Positions 10,818-23,600 of a stretch of DNA of 64,000 bases are shown here, piece after piece. The position numbers and the translations under genes were made by a program. This DNA comes from Lithospermum erythrorhizon (lineage: Eukaryota; Streptophyta; Magnoliopsida; Boraginales; Boraginaceae). Every line of letters starts with the position of its first letter. Within the stretch, counting starts at the first letter, position 1. The stretch is taken from NCBI GenBank assembly GCA_019722365.1, contig JADFUC010000374.1, positions 413,317 through 477,316 of the forward strand, written 5' to 3'. The notes beneath the pieces are model-generated. The model was not told the DNA's origin and did not search any database. It worked only from the letters and a program-made list of their open reading frames with translations.

Positions 10818-11810
10818 CCCTGGCTTTCCATTCCATCACCAATTTTTAACGTGTTCCATTCCATCACCCAACTTCCGATAATCGGCAATTCACCAAAATT
10901 CGGGCTAAACACTAACTCCGTAGCCGGGTATTTTAGTCAAATAACACATTATCAAAGCCGCCCAAGAAACAATATTTCTCTTTATTATTTTATCAAATGT
11001 AATACGAGCTATCTTAATTCAAAATTTGTTTATTCATTATTACTTCAAATGTTCAAACACAATCTGCTTATTATCTCTATCGAATTCATCACGTGCTACC
11101 TAACCGATCACAAGCCTGCATGTGAACTACATCACATTCTCAAATTTTTTCTTTTTTCAAAAATATTGTCATCATAACAATCGGAGCGAACCGAGCAGTG
11201 GCACATATCTTAGAATATTTATTTCATTTGGCAATTTTAATCCATCCAACAAGTTGCTATCTTCAAGAAGAATCCATCCCCTACAAAATCGAGTCAACAA
11301 AATTTCAAACAAACTCTCATCCTCTCACTAATTTTGTCAATTTTATTTTGTAAACAAATTATAAACATATTATTCCAATAATAATACGAATCAAGATAGA
11401 AACCCAAGCATTTATATATACATCATACGTTGCTTTTACTATAATAAAATAAACGTAACACACACAAACATAATTGTTCACTTTATTTCTTTTATGGATA
11501 ATTTTACACAAATTTGAAATTAAAATAAAGAAGTAAAACTTATCAATCGAGCAGCTAAATTCTTACAAATACATCAAGACTCTAGCTTGTGTAATTCATG
11601 GGCGGAGGAAACGTAGAAGAAATTTTATAGCTGGCAATAAAGGGAAAGTCGCGGGCGGTAAAAAGTGCTGGTAAGGCGCATTTGACTCAAAATACTCCAA
11701 CGGGAGTTAGTGTTTTAACGGCCATTTCACGCCACCAAATTCCACACCGTCGAAAGCCGGCCATGGAACTAACACGTTAAAATTGGAGCGCTGAATGGAA
11801 ACCCGAGTGA
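10818..11810. mobile_element. ~1-kb element with long terminal inverted repeats
   Basis: The left end contains CTTTCCATTCCATCACCAAT, then TTTAACGTGTT and ACACTAACTCCGT followed by GTATTTTAGTCAAAT. The reverse complement of the right end gives TTTCCATTCAGCGCTCCAAT, TTTAACGTGTT and ACACTAACTCCCGT followed by GTATTTTGAGTCAAAT, in the same order and spacing. The arms are therefore roughly 130-200 bases, imperfect. No transposase is present. Long arms suggest a non-autonomous Mutator-like or foldback element (inference). I could not fix a target duplication, so the ends are uncertain by about 10 bases. Bases 11811-12834 hold no gene that I can recognise. Confidence 0.6.
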
Positions 11811-12834
11811 AAGTTCAAGACGTGTTAGTGCCTTTAGCCCCACTATTAAAATATAATTTTCCTAAAAATATTATACAATATATATAAACAATAATCATGC
11901 CTCAAATACAACAATAATGTTCAAAAATCGAAATCAAAACAAGATTTTTCATTCGAGCGAGTAATAATAACAATAATAATAATAATATGATAACCTATTT
12001 CTTGGGTAGTTCACTTTAGTAAACTTATTCATTATTTGAAAAGTTGAGAGATAATAATGAAATTTGACTACAACAAATTCGGGTCACACGTACATATTTA
12101 CTACTCGCTCCAATGAGGTTTAACAATTCGATCTATTATTGTTGGTGCCTCCAACACCAAGAAATTATTAATCCCTCAATATATAAAATATTTTTGGTGA
12201 TCTTGAGGGATACATTTCAATAAATGTTTTCATTAAATTAGTTTAATAAGTATTATTTATAATTATTAAATATAATAATAATAATTTCAAAAAATAAAAA
12301 CATTAATTAGAAAACATTTTAAGAGTGCAAGTTTACACGGTCCTCGAATGATTTCGAAATTAAACATAAAAAACGGCTCAAATATTTGAAAAGTCGATGG
12401 TATGACGTCGTCTTTACTAGTAATTTCAAAAGAGTTTCAATCATTACGAGAATGACCTTGAGATTTCACAAATTCACTTTGTTGATGACGGTTATCTCTT
12501 CCTCTACGTTAGCAATAAAAGTATTAGACAATTGTTGCTCGTCCGTTTCAAGCTTCGATTCAGGCTAAAATAATTACATTAACATAAGTCAAGCTACAAC
12601 CCTTGACTCCTCAACCCTTGCACGTGAGATTGAAGAAATTTGGAGAGATCGTTAACCATGACATCTATCATGACACAATGGGCACGATGGGAGGTCATGA
12701 TGGGGCGATGAGGCTCTCGGTGGAGATTCTTGTATCGCTGGCCTCACGTCACTGTGATGTAGTCACGATAGCGGTCGTGATGGACACACGGGAGAAGCGG
12801 TACAGCTAAAATGGATCTTTAACCTCTATATGAA

Positions 12835-13357
12835 TGTTAGGAGTCTCTATGACATTGTGTGTTATATATGTGAGTATAAACACCGGTGAAACATGTAAAC
12901 ACTCTCCAGTGAGTGTGGATTCACCACCAACCCTTTAGTGGTTGGAGATCAATCGTGTAAGTTAAAATTTATTCTTAGAATTATGAGAGTTTATCATAAT
13001 TCTTGGTGAGGTGAAAGTCATGAGAGCTTGAATCATATGAGAGACTTGTGCAGTTTTGTCTGGAAAACATCCCAGTTGAGAGGTTGTTGGAGTGAAGATC
13101 ACGGAGTCTTGTAACAATTCTTCACGAGTTTGTGTAGTGGATCTGTGACAATTGGATGTACCTTTCCGTTGAGACAGGATAAAATTCTTGTGTTGTTTAT
13201 TTCAGTATTTTATCTTTTTGTGTGTTGTTATATCTGAATTAGCTTATCATCTGGTTATCTGTTTAATTTGTTACATCATGTGGGTGGAACCGAGTTATTG
13301 GTAAGTATGAGATTGTGAGTTAATGATGTAGGATTCCTGGACCATTGTTTTCTAACA
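12835..13357 (+). mobile_element. Copia-type LTR followed by a decayed primer-binding site
   Basis: The 523-base block starts TGTTAG and ends CTAACA, which are perfect inverted complements, as LTR termini should be. It is followed by ATTGGTTGATTG, resembling a decayed version of the ATTGGTATCAGAG-type site complementary to initiator tRNA-Met. No gag-pol follows, so it is the 5' LTR of a truncated element. It is not the same family as the LTRs at 46-63 kb. Confidence 0.6.
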
Positions 13358-13693
13358 ATTGGTTGATTGTTTTGAGCTTAGTTATAGTCTGAGATCCTAA
13401 CAGCACAGACTGAAAACAATGTCATTATTTGTGTGCCCGCTAGATATTGACACAAATAGAAAACAATTTTTTCTAAAATTGAAAGATAAAATAAAAAAAA
13501 GAATTATTTCATGGAAGTCGAAATTCCTAAATGAATCGTCTCATCCATTTTGAGCTGCTTTGGGCTTTCACATTTCAAGTTTATACCGATAATAGTTTCG
13601 GATCCTAAATGAATTGGCTAGATAACAACTCTAAATACAACTACCACTTCTCGAATTATTCGTCAAAATAACACAGGGTTTATGCAAACTAGG

Positions 13694-14184
13694 TGATATA
13701 TACAAAAATTGACCCGATACATTTGGGGACGGGGATCGATAGACATATGTCAGAATTACAGTCACTTTCATATGACATGGCGTAATCTAGGAGGAAAGAG
13801 TCTTATGGCAGTACCGATCTTCTCTATAAATATCCCATTAGTACAATCGAGAGGCCAAAGTGCGATTCCTTGGTACCGTTTATATGTTTGTCTTTATGCT
13901 CCGCTAGTGCGGCTTGATCGTCGGAGTGTTGTGACCACCCGTGGTCAGCACTCTCCGGCAGCCCGGCGGACCTCAGTATTTGGAGGACACATATCGATCT
14001 TCGAGCCATGACGAGGAGAGATAGCCGATCTTCAGGCCATTCTGAGGAAAAGTGCGGTCTCGGAGATCAATTCCCGAAGGACAATTTCGACCGATTGACC
14101 CAGTTGGGAGGTTGTCGATCCGATTTTGAAGGTCAGTGAGTCATTTTTCAATGTGATCGAATAAGCAGTAAATTGTGCAAAACA
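13694..14184 (+). repeat. 5' LTR of the Tat-type element
   Basis: It starts TGATATATAC and ends GTGCAAAACA. By eye it aligns throughout with 24298-24785: shared landmarks include CCCGATACATTTGGG, CTCTATAAATATCCC (a possible TATA region at about 13830), GTGACCACCCG and GTGCGGTCT. The differences are many substitutions and small indels, so the insertion is old. Confidence 0.85.
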
Positions 14185-14185
14185 G

Positions 14186-14199
14186 TGGCGCGGTGTGAT
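14186..14199 (+). other. Putative primer-binding site
   Basis: TGGCGCGGTGTGAT begins one base after the 5' LTR end. Tat-lineage elements commonly use a site beginning TGGCGCCG, complementary to a tRNA 3' end, so the first six bases agree and the rest has drifted. Position immediately after the LTR is the main support. Confidence 0.55.
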
Positions 14200-14559
14200 G
14201 ATCGATACGAGGGAAGCGTGAAAATATAAGCATGTCGGTTCACGAGTCAAGTCACCGTCCTATCGACCGTGCCTCCAGACATGGCGGAATCGATATCACG
14301 AGGATATTGAAGCCCGAATACAAAAACCAGTGAACAGCAATAAAAAGGCGGGAAAGGGCGATTGGTCGTCGACACATAAACCAACGAGGAGCAGATGATG
14401 CGTTTGAAAGCGGTGAGGGTGGGGGCTCGAGACAATCATGAAATTTCCAGCTTGGCCAGAAATCAGACAACCATGGTGCTGCGTACCATTGTGGACAGCG
14501 CGCGTCAGTTACAACAGGGGTGAACATTAAGCAAATGATGAAAGTGCGGCCGTTACTCG

Positions 14560-15340
14560 AGAAAGTGTAAGACCAAATGCACTTTCTTGATGGCTTGGGC
14601 GGATCCCGTTACCCTGAGTTCGCCTCCCACATGATTTACCGGTTTAATGGTAGTGAGGACCCGATCAAGCATTTAGAGGTACATGAAGGTAATACATAAC
14701 ATCCAACAATCGTGACATTCACTAAAGCATTTTCAATAGCACAATGCGACAGAGCTTTGGATTGGTACATGGCTTTACCTCTTAATTCTATCGATACGTA
14801 CCAGCAAACGGCAGATGCGTTCCTAGCAAAGTTTGGATCTGCTATACAGAAGCACCAGGATGAGCGGGCCTTGATGGATATCCAGCAAGGGCCTAATGAA
14901 ACCTTGAAGGGGTATCATAAGCGGTATAATAACATCCTTCTCACAATTCTGGAAGTCAACAACAAGGTAGCTTACATGGCGTTTTACCGCGGGTTGTCAT
15001 ACGGAAAAGCAAAGGCCACAGTTACGAAACCTCCTTGTCGAAAGATAAGACACTACTGAGGTTCACCCGGTATGTTGAGTTGAGGAGCTCAAAAATAAAG
15101 AATCTGATGGCCAAAGGCCTCTGGGACACTACGAGAAGAGGGCGTTCTAAATGTAGAAAGGGAAGACTCCCGTCACAGGACCGGTTACAACGGGACGGGC
15201 GGGGATCAAAGAAGAAATTTTGAACAGCCTCAAAAGGTTAGTGCGATACCTGAGGGCGAGCAGGTTACACCCACTTGCAGTACCCATAGCAGAAGTTTAT
15301 GCTCAGTTGAAGATAAAGACTCCTTCCCCAAGCAGTCACG
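14560..15340 (+). pseudogene. Gag of the Tat-type element
   Basis: From about 14575, broken frames give ASHMIYRFNGSEDPIKHLE. Then an open stretch of 115 codons (14712-15059) gives SLDWYMALPLNSID-like sequence, TYQQTADAFLAKFGSAIQ and MDIQQGPNETLKGYHKRYN. After a frame shift the downstream phrase HPLAVPIAEVYAQLK (near 15270-15310) is also typical of this family. It matches the minus-strand gag at 3805-4330. The first residues quoted are approximate because of frame shifts. Capsid-forming in the family, non-functional here. Confidence 0.85.
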
Positions 15341-15739
15341 AATGAGGTCATGAGCGAAGGACAAACAGCGATATTAGAGTAATAAATGTGGCGTGGCCAT
15401 GACAACCCAATGTGTGAGGGGTTTTGGATGTAGAGATAGAAGTTAATAAGAGATACTTGAAAGAGTATACAACAGGAGAACCTCGTAGTGGCCGACATGT
15501 GAAACCCTTGGCATGTAAGTTAACCCGAGCCTTACGATCTGCCAGAGACTTCATGGTCGGATTGATATAATCTCGGGAGGACCCAGCGGGGAGGGTGATG
15601 GCGTAACTAGGAAGGTTCACGCGAAGATCGATATACGCAATTAACGAATACGTCACTAAAAGTGACACGGTTATTTTCTAAATGAAGAGTTAATGGAATT
15701 GAATTCCCGCTGATGACCCTGTGGTCATAGCCCCGATTA

Positions 15740-16130
15740 TTACAAATTTCGTGGTCGGCGGATCTTTAATGAATCTGAGCTTCGGTGGATATCGCCATCA
15801 CTACTTTTGATAAAGTACAACTCAGAAGTATTATTCAACCTCACATCGGCGCCGCGGCCGGTTTCGCGAGGCGGCTCCATAAGAGCGATGGGCATAGCGT
15901 CGTTGAATTTAACGTAGGGGCGAGAATAAAAACTATCACGACGAGGACACAATTTACGATAAATAGATATCGAGACCGATCGTATACTTGGCACTTATAG
16001 GTCATTCAATGATAACCGCTATAAGGGCTATAGTTTCTCAGTAGCGTCTGAGATGGGATTCCGACCAGGGGGCATAGGAGAGATAATGGGGATGTGGCTT
16101 GAAGGTGTTACGAACCTCGGTACCTCCGGT
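15740..16130 (+). pseudogene. Probable protease region of the Tat-type element
   Basis: Position between gag and RT, plus scattered blocks in several frames (a hydrophobic ISPSLLLI run and APRPVSRGGSIRAMGIASL), suggest the retropepsin segment. I do not find a clean D-T/S-G catalytic triad, so this rests mainly on order and weak similarity. Confidence 0.45.
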
Positions 16131-16439
16131 AAATGAAACCTAAGGGGGGTTCCAGTGAAATGACTCAGGAGAAAATCACATGGAGACAATTCGGTCGAGG
16201 AGGAGGAGGAGATAACTTGGATTCAAAGGGAAGGTGCGAGGGTGCTATGCAGCGCGAGGAGATTATAGTATCCCTTTGAGAATCTGGAGCGGACAACCGG
16301 GATCGGATCGAGAGATTAGGACAAGAGCATCAAAAGTTGGTAGCGTGTAGAGAGTTAGAATATTTTTACATGGGGACGAGGATATGCGGGGTAGATCAGC
16401 TTTAACGTTACTTGTTGTATGTGGATCCCGAGCTAGGCG

Positions 16440-17450
16440 GTAAAGCAAAGAAAAAGACTCTTAGTGATGAAGAAGCGGCCATCCGGGAGGAGGTGCAAGC
16501 TCTCACTGGCCCGAGGCCATGCGAGAAATTACAAGATTTCTGAATGGGTGGCAAATGTTGTATTGGTCAAGAAACCCCGTTAGTGGAAAGTGGCGCGTGT
16601 CTTGAGCTACCAATTTGATAAAACATGCCCAGACCTACATCATTACCCGTCTTGCAGTGGAAGCGGGAGTGCGAGGCCATGAGGTTTTTGACTTTTATGG
16701 ATCTTTCCGGGGCCTGTCAGATCCGTATGGTACGAGGAATGAGGAGAGGGCCGAGCGTTCATAACCGAGTATGGCTTGTATTGTGGCAGATTTATGCATT
16801 CGGCTTGAAAAATCTTTGGGGGCTCACGTATCGTGGGATGGTCAATAAAATCTTGCACAACAAATTGGGTGAATATGGAGATATATGTTGATATGTTGGT
16901 CAAAAGTGAATTGAAAGTGAACGTCAGTAAATCTTAGAAACCTTTAACCGACTTAGGAAGAGCGGGTTGAAAGTGAACTGAGAGAGAAGTGCTCTTTGGG
17001 CGTGGTCTCGGGAAATTCTTGGGTTATATGATCGGTCTGTGAGGATTGAGCGAATCCGAGGACAAGATAAGGCGTATGGATATCTGCATTGAGCTATAAA
17101 GAGTTGCGAGGAAAGGCGACCGGATATCTGGCGGGCGTTAAATCGGTTTATAATAAGTCGAGTGAAAAAACCTACCCTTCTTGGTTGAGGCGAATCGAAG
17201 AAAGAGTTTACACAGGACCATGAATGCAGGAGGCGTTTGAAAGATTGAAGAGAATATTTAGGTTCCACCAATTTCTTGTCCAGCGAAACAGGAGAAACGA
17301 TTACGGTATGTGGCTATTTAGGATATCACGTGGCGGGGTATTGGTAAGGAGGTAGACTGACAAGGAGGCCCGTATATTCATTTAGCCATGTCCCCTTAGG
17401 GATGCCGAGGAGAGGTACGATTATAGGCAATTTGCGTTGCGGTGGTAGTT
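16440..17450 (+). pseudogene. Reverse transcriptase of the Tat-type element
   Basis: Frames near 16560-16930 hold TFMDLSGACQIRMV, AFGLKN, RGMVNKI and, around the catalytic site, a decayed version followed by VDMLVKS. They align with the minus-strand RT at 924-1270. Downstream, FSHVP and RDAEERYDYRQFALRW (about 17380-17440) mark the connection toward RNase H. Several frame shifts and stops are present. The coding similarity stops at about 17450 and resumes at 18712, on the other side of an inserted LTR. Confidence 0.8.
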
Positions 17451-18711
17451 GTTGAATAATGGTATTCGATTCGAACCTATTTTGAAGATAACAAATTGTT
17501 TAATCGAACTAATCCGTTTCAAATGAACATCTTTGAGTCGATTCTTAATAATGTTCAAGCGACAAAATGTTGATGGGGATGTTAGAATTTCGTGGATGAG
17601 TCTATCAAGCCTTAAGCCTTTCGAACTCGTGTTCTTTGTTAATACATAAGTTTGTGAAACTCTAACGGCTCCTAGTATATTGTGTTTTAAATATGTAGTA
17701 ATGACTTTGCGATTTAATCTAATTGTGTTTAAAATCGATGGTCCGTAATTTCTAATCAGTATGGGCGATTAAATGGTTAAGTCTCATACAAATGGTACAT
17801 GTGTCATTTCGTTTTAAATTGGTAAACGATCTTTAGTTTAGAAAAGAATATTTGAACCGCCGAGACCCCTATCGAAGGTTCTTTGGTCACGATGATCGAG
17901 ACACGACCTACCGATAGAATTACACTCTGAGCAGGCTTTTGACGTTATACGATCCATAAAATTGGGCTCGTGAAATTTGCAATTACCGATGAGGTCACGA
18001 TCTGTGCTTTTCGGCCTTAATTTTTGTGCACTATTTAAAACCTCTTAACAAAGAAACACAAACCACTTTTGCAAAATCTTTTGACCCTAATTTTAGAGCA
18101 TTTAATTCATTGCAAATAAAAGCAAAAGTCATAACTCCTACATTTAATACGTCATTATCTTTTGTAGAGAGTTTTTTAGTTGTGTGATATTTCCAATTCT
18201 CAATAATTTATTGTGATGAATGAAATCACTTGTGTGGGAAGCATAGGGTTCTTGTGCAGGTTGAGGTAGTATATTGAGAATCCACAGGAGAGTATTCTTG
18301 GGTTCCTAATCAAGGTCGATTAAGTCGAAATCATGGCGGGTAGCTTGGGTAAGCAGTGGAGGCTAGGTGTTTGATAATAGGCTTGAGAGAAGTTGCTTGT
18401 GTATTCAAACATTTCTTGATGCGATTTATCTTTGCCAAATCCCGAGGTTGGAAAGCTGGCGGTCGGCGATGGGGAACGAGCTTCGTTAAATCGCGATGTG
18501 TGTTTCTCTTTCACACTCTTTACTTTCACGTGATCTTTATTATTGCTAATCAATTTGATTATTAATATTGTTGACTAAGTAATCTTTCCTCGAGGCTTGG
18601 ATTGTAGATCTATCCATTAATCCTTATTATCATTGTGTGTAATTCGCGTTCTTAAGATTAACTTCATGAAAAAGTTAATATAAGAACTTAAAACCTTATT
18701 CGCCCCCTACA
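17450..18711 (+). mobile_element. Solo LTR, probably copia-type, inserted in pol
   Basis: About 1.26 kb separates two parts of one pol domain: DAEERY-type sequence ends at ~17445 and the continuing RKLK and LVDRL blocks begin at ~18720. The insert starts near TGTTGAATAATGG and ends CGCCCCCTACA. C-rich runs close to the end are seen in large plant copia LTRs (inference). The flanks read AGTTG and GGTTG, a possible decayed 5-bp duplication. There is no internal coding region. Confidence 0.55.
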
Positions 18712-20648
18712 GGTTGGAAATCTAGGCTAACAGAGTAGTCTCGGCAAGAAAGCTTAAGGCGTGCCAGTCCCCGCTCAAGTCCAGTTAAATGCGGATCGAC
18801 CTTTGGCCGATGCCGACTAGATCGGCCTTGTCGACCGATTAACCACAGGGGTATGGGGTTGAGTGGTTGAATATCATGCGTGCCTAGGACCCGGCGTGAA
18901 AACAAACGTGCTTGATTTTGTGTCAGTGTACAGCTAGAACCTCTCTGTTCATAGGACCCATTTCGAGTATAGAAGAAGAGGTGGCCCCTCCCGGTGGGCG
19001 TTATTTGTGGATGGCGCCCGTAATGAAGAGCGAGGGGTGGAGTCTTGGAGTCGTCGTATTAGGACCGAGGAAACTCTCGAATCGCCACAACGGTTTAGCT
19101 CCCATGACTAATATGACCCAGAGCTGAAGCCATGATTACGGGGTTACGGGCTAGTAGGTCTATGGGGTTGAAATTATAGTTAAATGGGGCTGGCAGTCTC
19201 ATCGGCCCAATTAAAGAACTTTCTGCGGGAGTAAGCGACACGTTGAAGATACCATGCGAGGAGGTCTGGTACTCATGAGTTCGGAGGATCTTGTTTAAGC
19301 ACATTCCTAGGACGAGGCTTGAGACCATCCCATCCCAGGCTTGCACCCTTCTGCAATTACGGCAGTGCCTGCTAGGGATATGTGTAGAAGTTTACGACCA
19401 ACCAGCTTATCTTGAAAAGAATATTTCGCGGGTCGGAGTGTGCCACCGAGGCGATTAGGCGGACACCATGTTCCTATCTCCTGAGGAAAATTACGGAGGG
19501 CAGGGATGAATCGAGGAAGATCGAGAATCGTAGCCTCAAATATCCAATTGTACTTGGGGAATTATAACGAGAGTCTTGGGATGGCTCTTTCTTGCTTTGT
19601 GTAGCTACGGAGGATATTCCACGAGTGTTGGTAAAATAGATATGAAGGATGGTGTGGGAGCCATATTGGGCTTTCAGTCCTGATGAAATTGAGCTCATCT
19701 GATTTGGATATTCTTGGCCGCTAATGAAAGATGCCCGTATGTATGTGCTCGAGTGTGGCCTTTGTCGGATGATGGAAGCAGCTCCCCCGGTTAGGCCACC
19801 TACACTTTCCTTTGATGGTAGGCAGGAGTTCACTTTGCCATGTGGGGAATTGACCTAGTAGGAAAATTACCCGAGGCAGAAAAGAGTGAGGTATGCCGTT
19901 AGCTGGGTAGACTACTTCCATTAAGTGGGTAGAAGCATTTCCAGCAAGAGGACTAGGGTGAGGAGGTTGCGATTTTATGGAAAATATATTGACTAGGTTT
20001 GGCATTCCCAAAATTTTGGTATCGGATAATGGTACTTTCAGTTTGAGCGGGTTCGAAGGACTTTAGAGAGGTTCGGGATTGAACATGACAGCTCAAGATC
20101 TATTACCCTTGATCTATTAGGCAGTGGAGTCGTGAATCGGTGTATTTGAGGTATTGAAAAACATAATACAAGGACTGGTGGAAGGAAATTGGATTGAGAA
20201 TTCTGGAGCGATTTTATGGTCATTCACAGTCCGCTTAGTTGTGCGTGAGGAGAAGCTCACTGCTGAGTATATAGTCGCGAAGCGATTTGCGGTAAGTAGG
20301 GTGCCCTTTACAGGCAAATTGGAGTTCGACGAAAATTTAATGATCGAGAGGATGAAGAGAACAACTTCGACTTCGTAGAAGTGAAAGGCGAGGCTTTTAG
20401 CGAGATTCTCAATCTGGCTGACTTATGGCGGAGACGTCTGGCCAGATGGGTTAAAATCGCCAATTCATTATCGGGGGATCCCCGGTGTTACAACTTCTTG
20501 TTCATTGATCGACCTAGGAGGAAACTAAGCCCTAAATAGGAGGACCGTATCGAATTGAAGAATTCGTGAAATGACACATATGAACTTCGAGGACTTAGAT
20601 GGGAGAGTAGTCCCTTGGACTGCCAACTTCTAAGTTATGTGTTATTAT
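18712..20648 (+). pseudogene. RNase H and integrase of the Tat-type element
   Basis: RNase H: WALFVDGARNEE at 18995-19030 contains the first catalytic Asp context. Integrase: WGIDLVGKLP at 19843-19872 with the first Asp, then ILTRFGIPKILVSDNGT at 19986-20035 with the second. Near 20560-20640, frames read YELRGLDGRVVPWTANF, the usual tail of pol in this clade. Stops and frame shifts occur throughout. Order and spacing are those of a Tat pol, and the RH-INT product would process and integrate element DNA. Confidence 0.8.
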
Positions 20649-20649
20649 G

Positions 20650-23600
20650 TGTAATCCCGATAGGACCATGTAACCGCCCCAAGAAGGGGTTATTCTCTTT
20701 TGAGATAGTTTTTAATAAAAGGAACCCTCTTTTCATATCATTAATTAAACTACGTGGAAACGCTACAGCTTTAAGCTGGCATGCTAAATCCCAAAGTATA
20801 ATTTCGGACCGTAAGGCAGTGATCCTTTCGTCGGTCATAAAAACAAGGACCCGTCAAATGCTAATAAAAGCAATGGGAGCAGTAAAAGCCGCGTGCGCCC
20901 TGCGAATTATCTTCGACGGGCGGCCACATATTCCGCCCACCCTACGTATAGGCATTTTGCCCGGCCTCGAATAACGCCTATATTGGGTTAAAAGCGCGAC
21001 ACGAGGCGGGATAAAACCATGCTTCTTAGGTGGGGGTCTGCGATCGTGATGCTAAAATGAAAAAACAAGTACGGAAGGTTTGATCTGATTCCATAATAAA
21101 AATGATTACAAGCAGTTCGAGGAATATACGAGGAAGAAGGCCTACGACTTAGAAAGATACAAATAAAAAATACAAAAAGTACAAGAAAGCTTCTGCGGTC
21201 GGAATTTTAAATGCCCAGGAGCGGCCTCGCCATCATCTTCTCGTCTAAGTCGGTAAGGGCTTCAGTTACCAAGAAGTAAGCAATCGGCATTGTACCTTTG
21301 ATAAATCTTTGTGATTATCTCTGATAGGCGGATTAGCGTCTTGTATGTCGAGAGAAGCGGCGCGGCGATGCGCCCGTCTTTGCCAACCTCGTTCGAAGTC
21401 TTGGAAAAGTGAAGATGTGGCGAATAGCCTCGTCCAGCGCGGTGGCAACAGGCCTCCTCTATTTCTTAGAATGCGGCCTCTTCGCCTCTTGAGTTTTGCC
21501 GGCCTCGTGACCCTCTTGGCGATATCTCGGTTATACGGCGGGCCTTTTTTTGGCGCTCCGTTGTGTACTCCTTTCTCCCTCAGCGGGTGAAGCAATTCGT
21601 GATCGTATGTTCATAATCTGAATGTGCGTTGCTGGGCCTCCCTCTTCTACCATTGCGTGTGAGATGGCGCCAGTGCTCGTTTTCGCTCTGAGGCCTTGGT
21701 TCCTCTGAAAGACCTCTAGCAGCTTGTTGTGGAAGATTGCTCCAAAGCTTTAGGCACGGTAAGCCCAGGAATAGCGTTCGGGGTGTGAAATATGAAAAGC
21801 GGAGTTAGGCAATGACAAAAAAAAAAAAGTTAGCAAAAAAGGAGCGTAGGATGCCGCTGAGATGGCGGGCGTGGCATTGCGCTCGAGCGGATCCTCGGCT
21901 TCATCGAAAATCATAACCGCCCTTTCTAGGATGAGGGATTTAGAAGCTGGAAACTGATCTTCTTAAGAGGAGAGCCTCCGATTGTCGACCAGTAGGTAGG
22001 GAGGAGACTTAAGAGGTGGAAGAATACTCACGTGAATGGCTCGAGAACTAGCCTCCCGGGAAGTGAGGCGGGAGAGTCTAGAGAGCCGAGGCGAAGTAGG
22101 AGAGGGGTGGATGCACAGGCGGGAAGCGATGGGTGACGGAGAGGATCGGGAGGCGGATCTTCCAGAGATGGTCCTTGTCTCGATCCCTCTTGGGCGATGG
22201 CGTGCTTCTTGCAGACTAATACCAGGCCTCTCGTCGTCCGGGCTTGGCCTCTTTCCCACCTCTGTGGCGAAGGTGGTGGTGTGAGTGGCCCTTTGGAACC
22301 TCCCATGAGTCGATCGAGGAAGCTTGAGACATGGCCCCGCTTGCAAGGAATAAAAGCGCCGGCCATGGCGAGAAAAGGGGACATCTCGGGGCTCCAGCAT
22401 GACCTCGGCCGCTGAAGGATATCATCTACATGAAGAAAGGAAAGTGAAAAATTAAATCTGTGGGTAAAGCGACTAAATAAAAACATATGAAACATGGCAT
22501 GTCGTGTTATACCCCAATGAGAGACCGAAGTGGTATCTTATTCTTTGGGCGGGGACGATACCCATTTGAATCAGACACCCTCTTGAGAGATTTTGTAGAC
22601 AGCGGAACATCGAATACCCGGCCAGCGGTCTCAGCCCAGGCCGTGGTGAGCAGGTGTGTCTTGTGAGGCAGGCGAGTGGCGTCTGAGGACTTGGCTACCT
22701 TGAGGGACCCGACTTCGTCAATACCGCCATTCCACGAAACACCACTTGGAATTCAGTAGGATTCGAGGAGATCTTTGTCTATCTTCGGTATGCGCGAGAT
22801 GTCCTGACCCCGACTGCGAGGAAGGGAGTGAGAAGGCAGCTGAATCAGTGTTATGTGAAGAATAACTACAGGAGGTTACATGGGGCATATTGGAACCTAT
22901 GAAGATGGTGATCTCCAGCACTTGGCCCAAGTATACACTCTGGGCGGGTTTACGACCATGGCAGGTTATTTACAAGCGATGAAAGGAAATCTGCTTAGTA
23001 GAGGACTCACATGTACATAATTTATCCCGACCGAAGACGGGGACGACGATTATCCTTGAATTAGACCATGGGCTCGGGCACTTATCCCTTCTAATGGGGA
23101 ATTGCATGACTCCACAAAGCAGGGAATGGAAAAATCGCCTAAAGTTATCTAAATCCGCTAGGGAAAAGGGGAGACGAGGTGAAAGTCGAAGATGATGAAG
23201 CATGGCGGGTGGAAGATCACGAGGTTATGCTTTTGTTAGCCAGTGTTGCACTTGTTCACGTCTGAGGATTGTGATGGGGCCATGTGATATGGTGCCCCAG
23301 GCCGGTCTCGATTCTTCCCTTGAACCGTCATTGGACCGCTGGTATAAAGTCTTCTCTGACACTTTGAGAATTTCCATGTTAGCAAAGGGAGTCATGGAAA
23401 GAATCAAAATCTGCTTCTGTAGGTAACCTCATTTGAGCCGGAGTAAAGCACAAAGCGCCAAAGAGATTGAGGATCCGTTACCCATGCAGTCCGGCCTAGA
23501 AGGAACTTTTGATGTTTACGAGGTGGGAGCGCTGACCGTATCTGTAAAAACACGAGGACTGGGTTAACAAAGAAAGATAAAATAATAATCATGGCGAGGT

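Noticed and set aside
20615..20974. 119-codon plus-strand ORF after Tat pol
   Set aside because: It starts inside the pol tail and shows no motif. Part may be the last pol codons, the rest untranslated.
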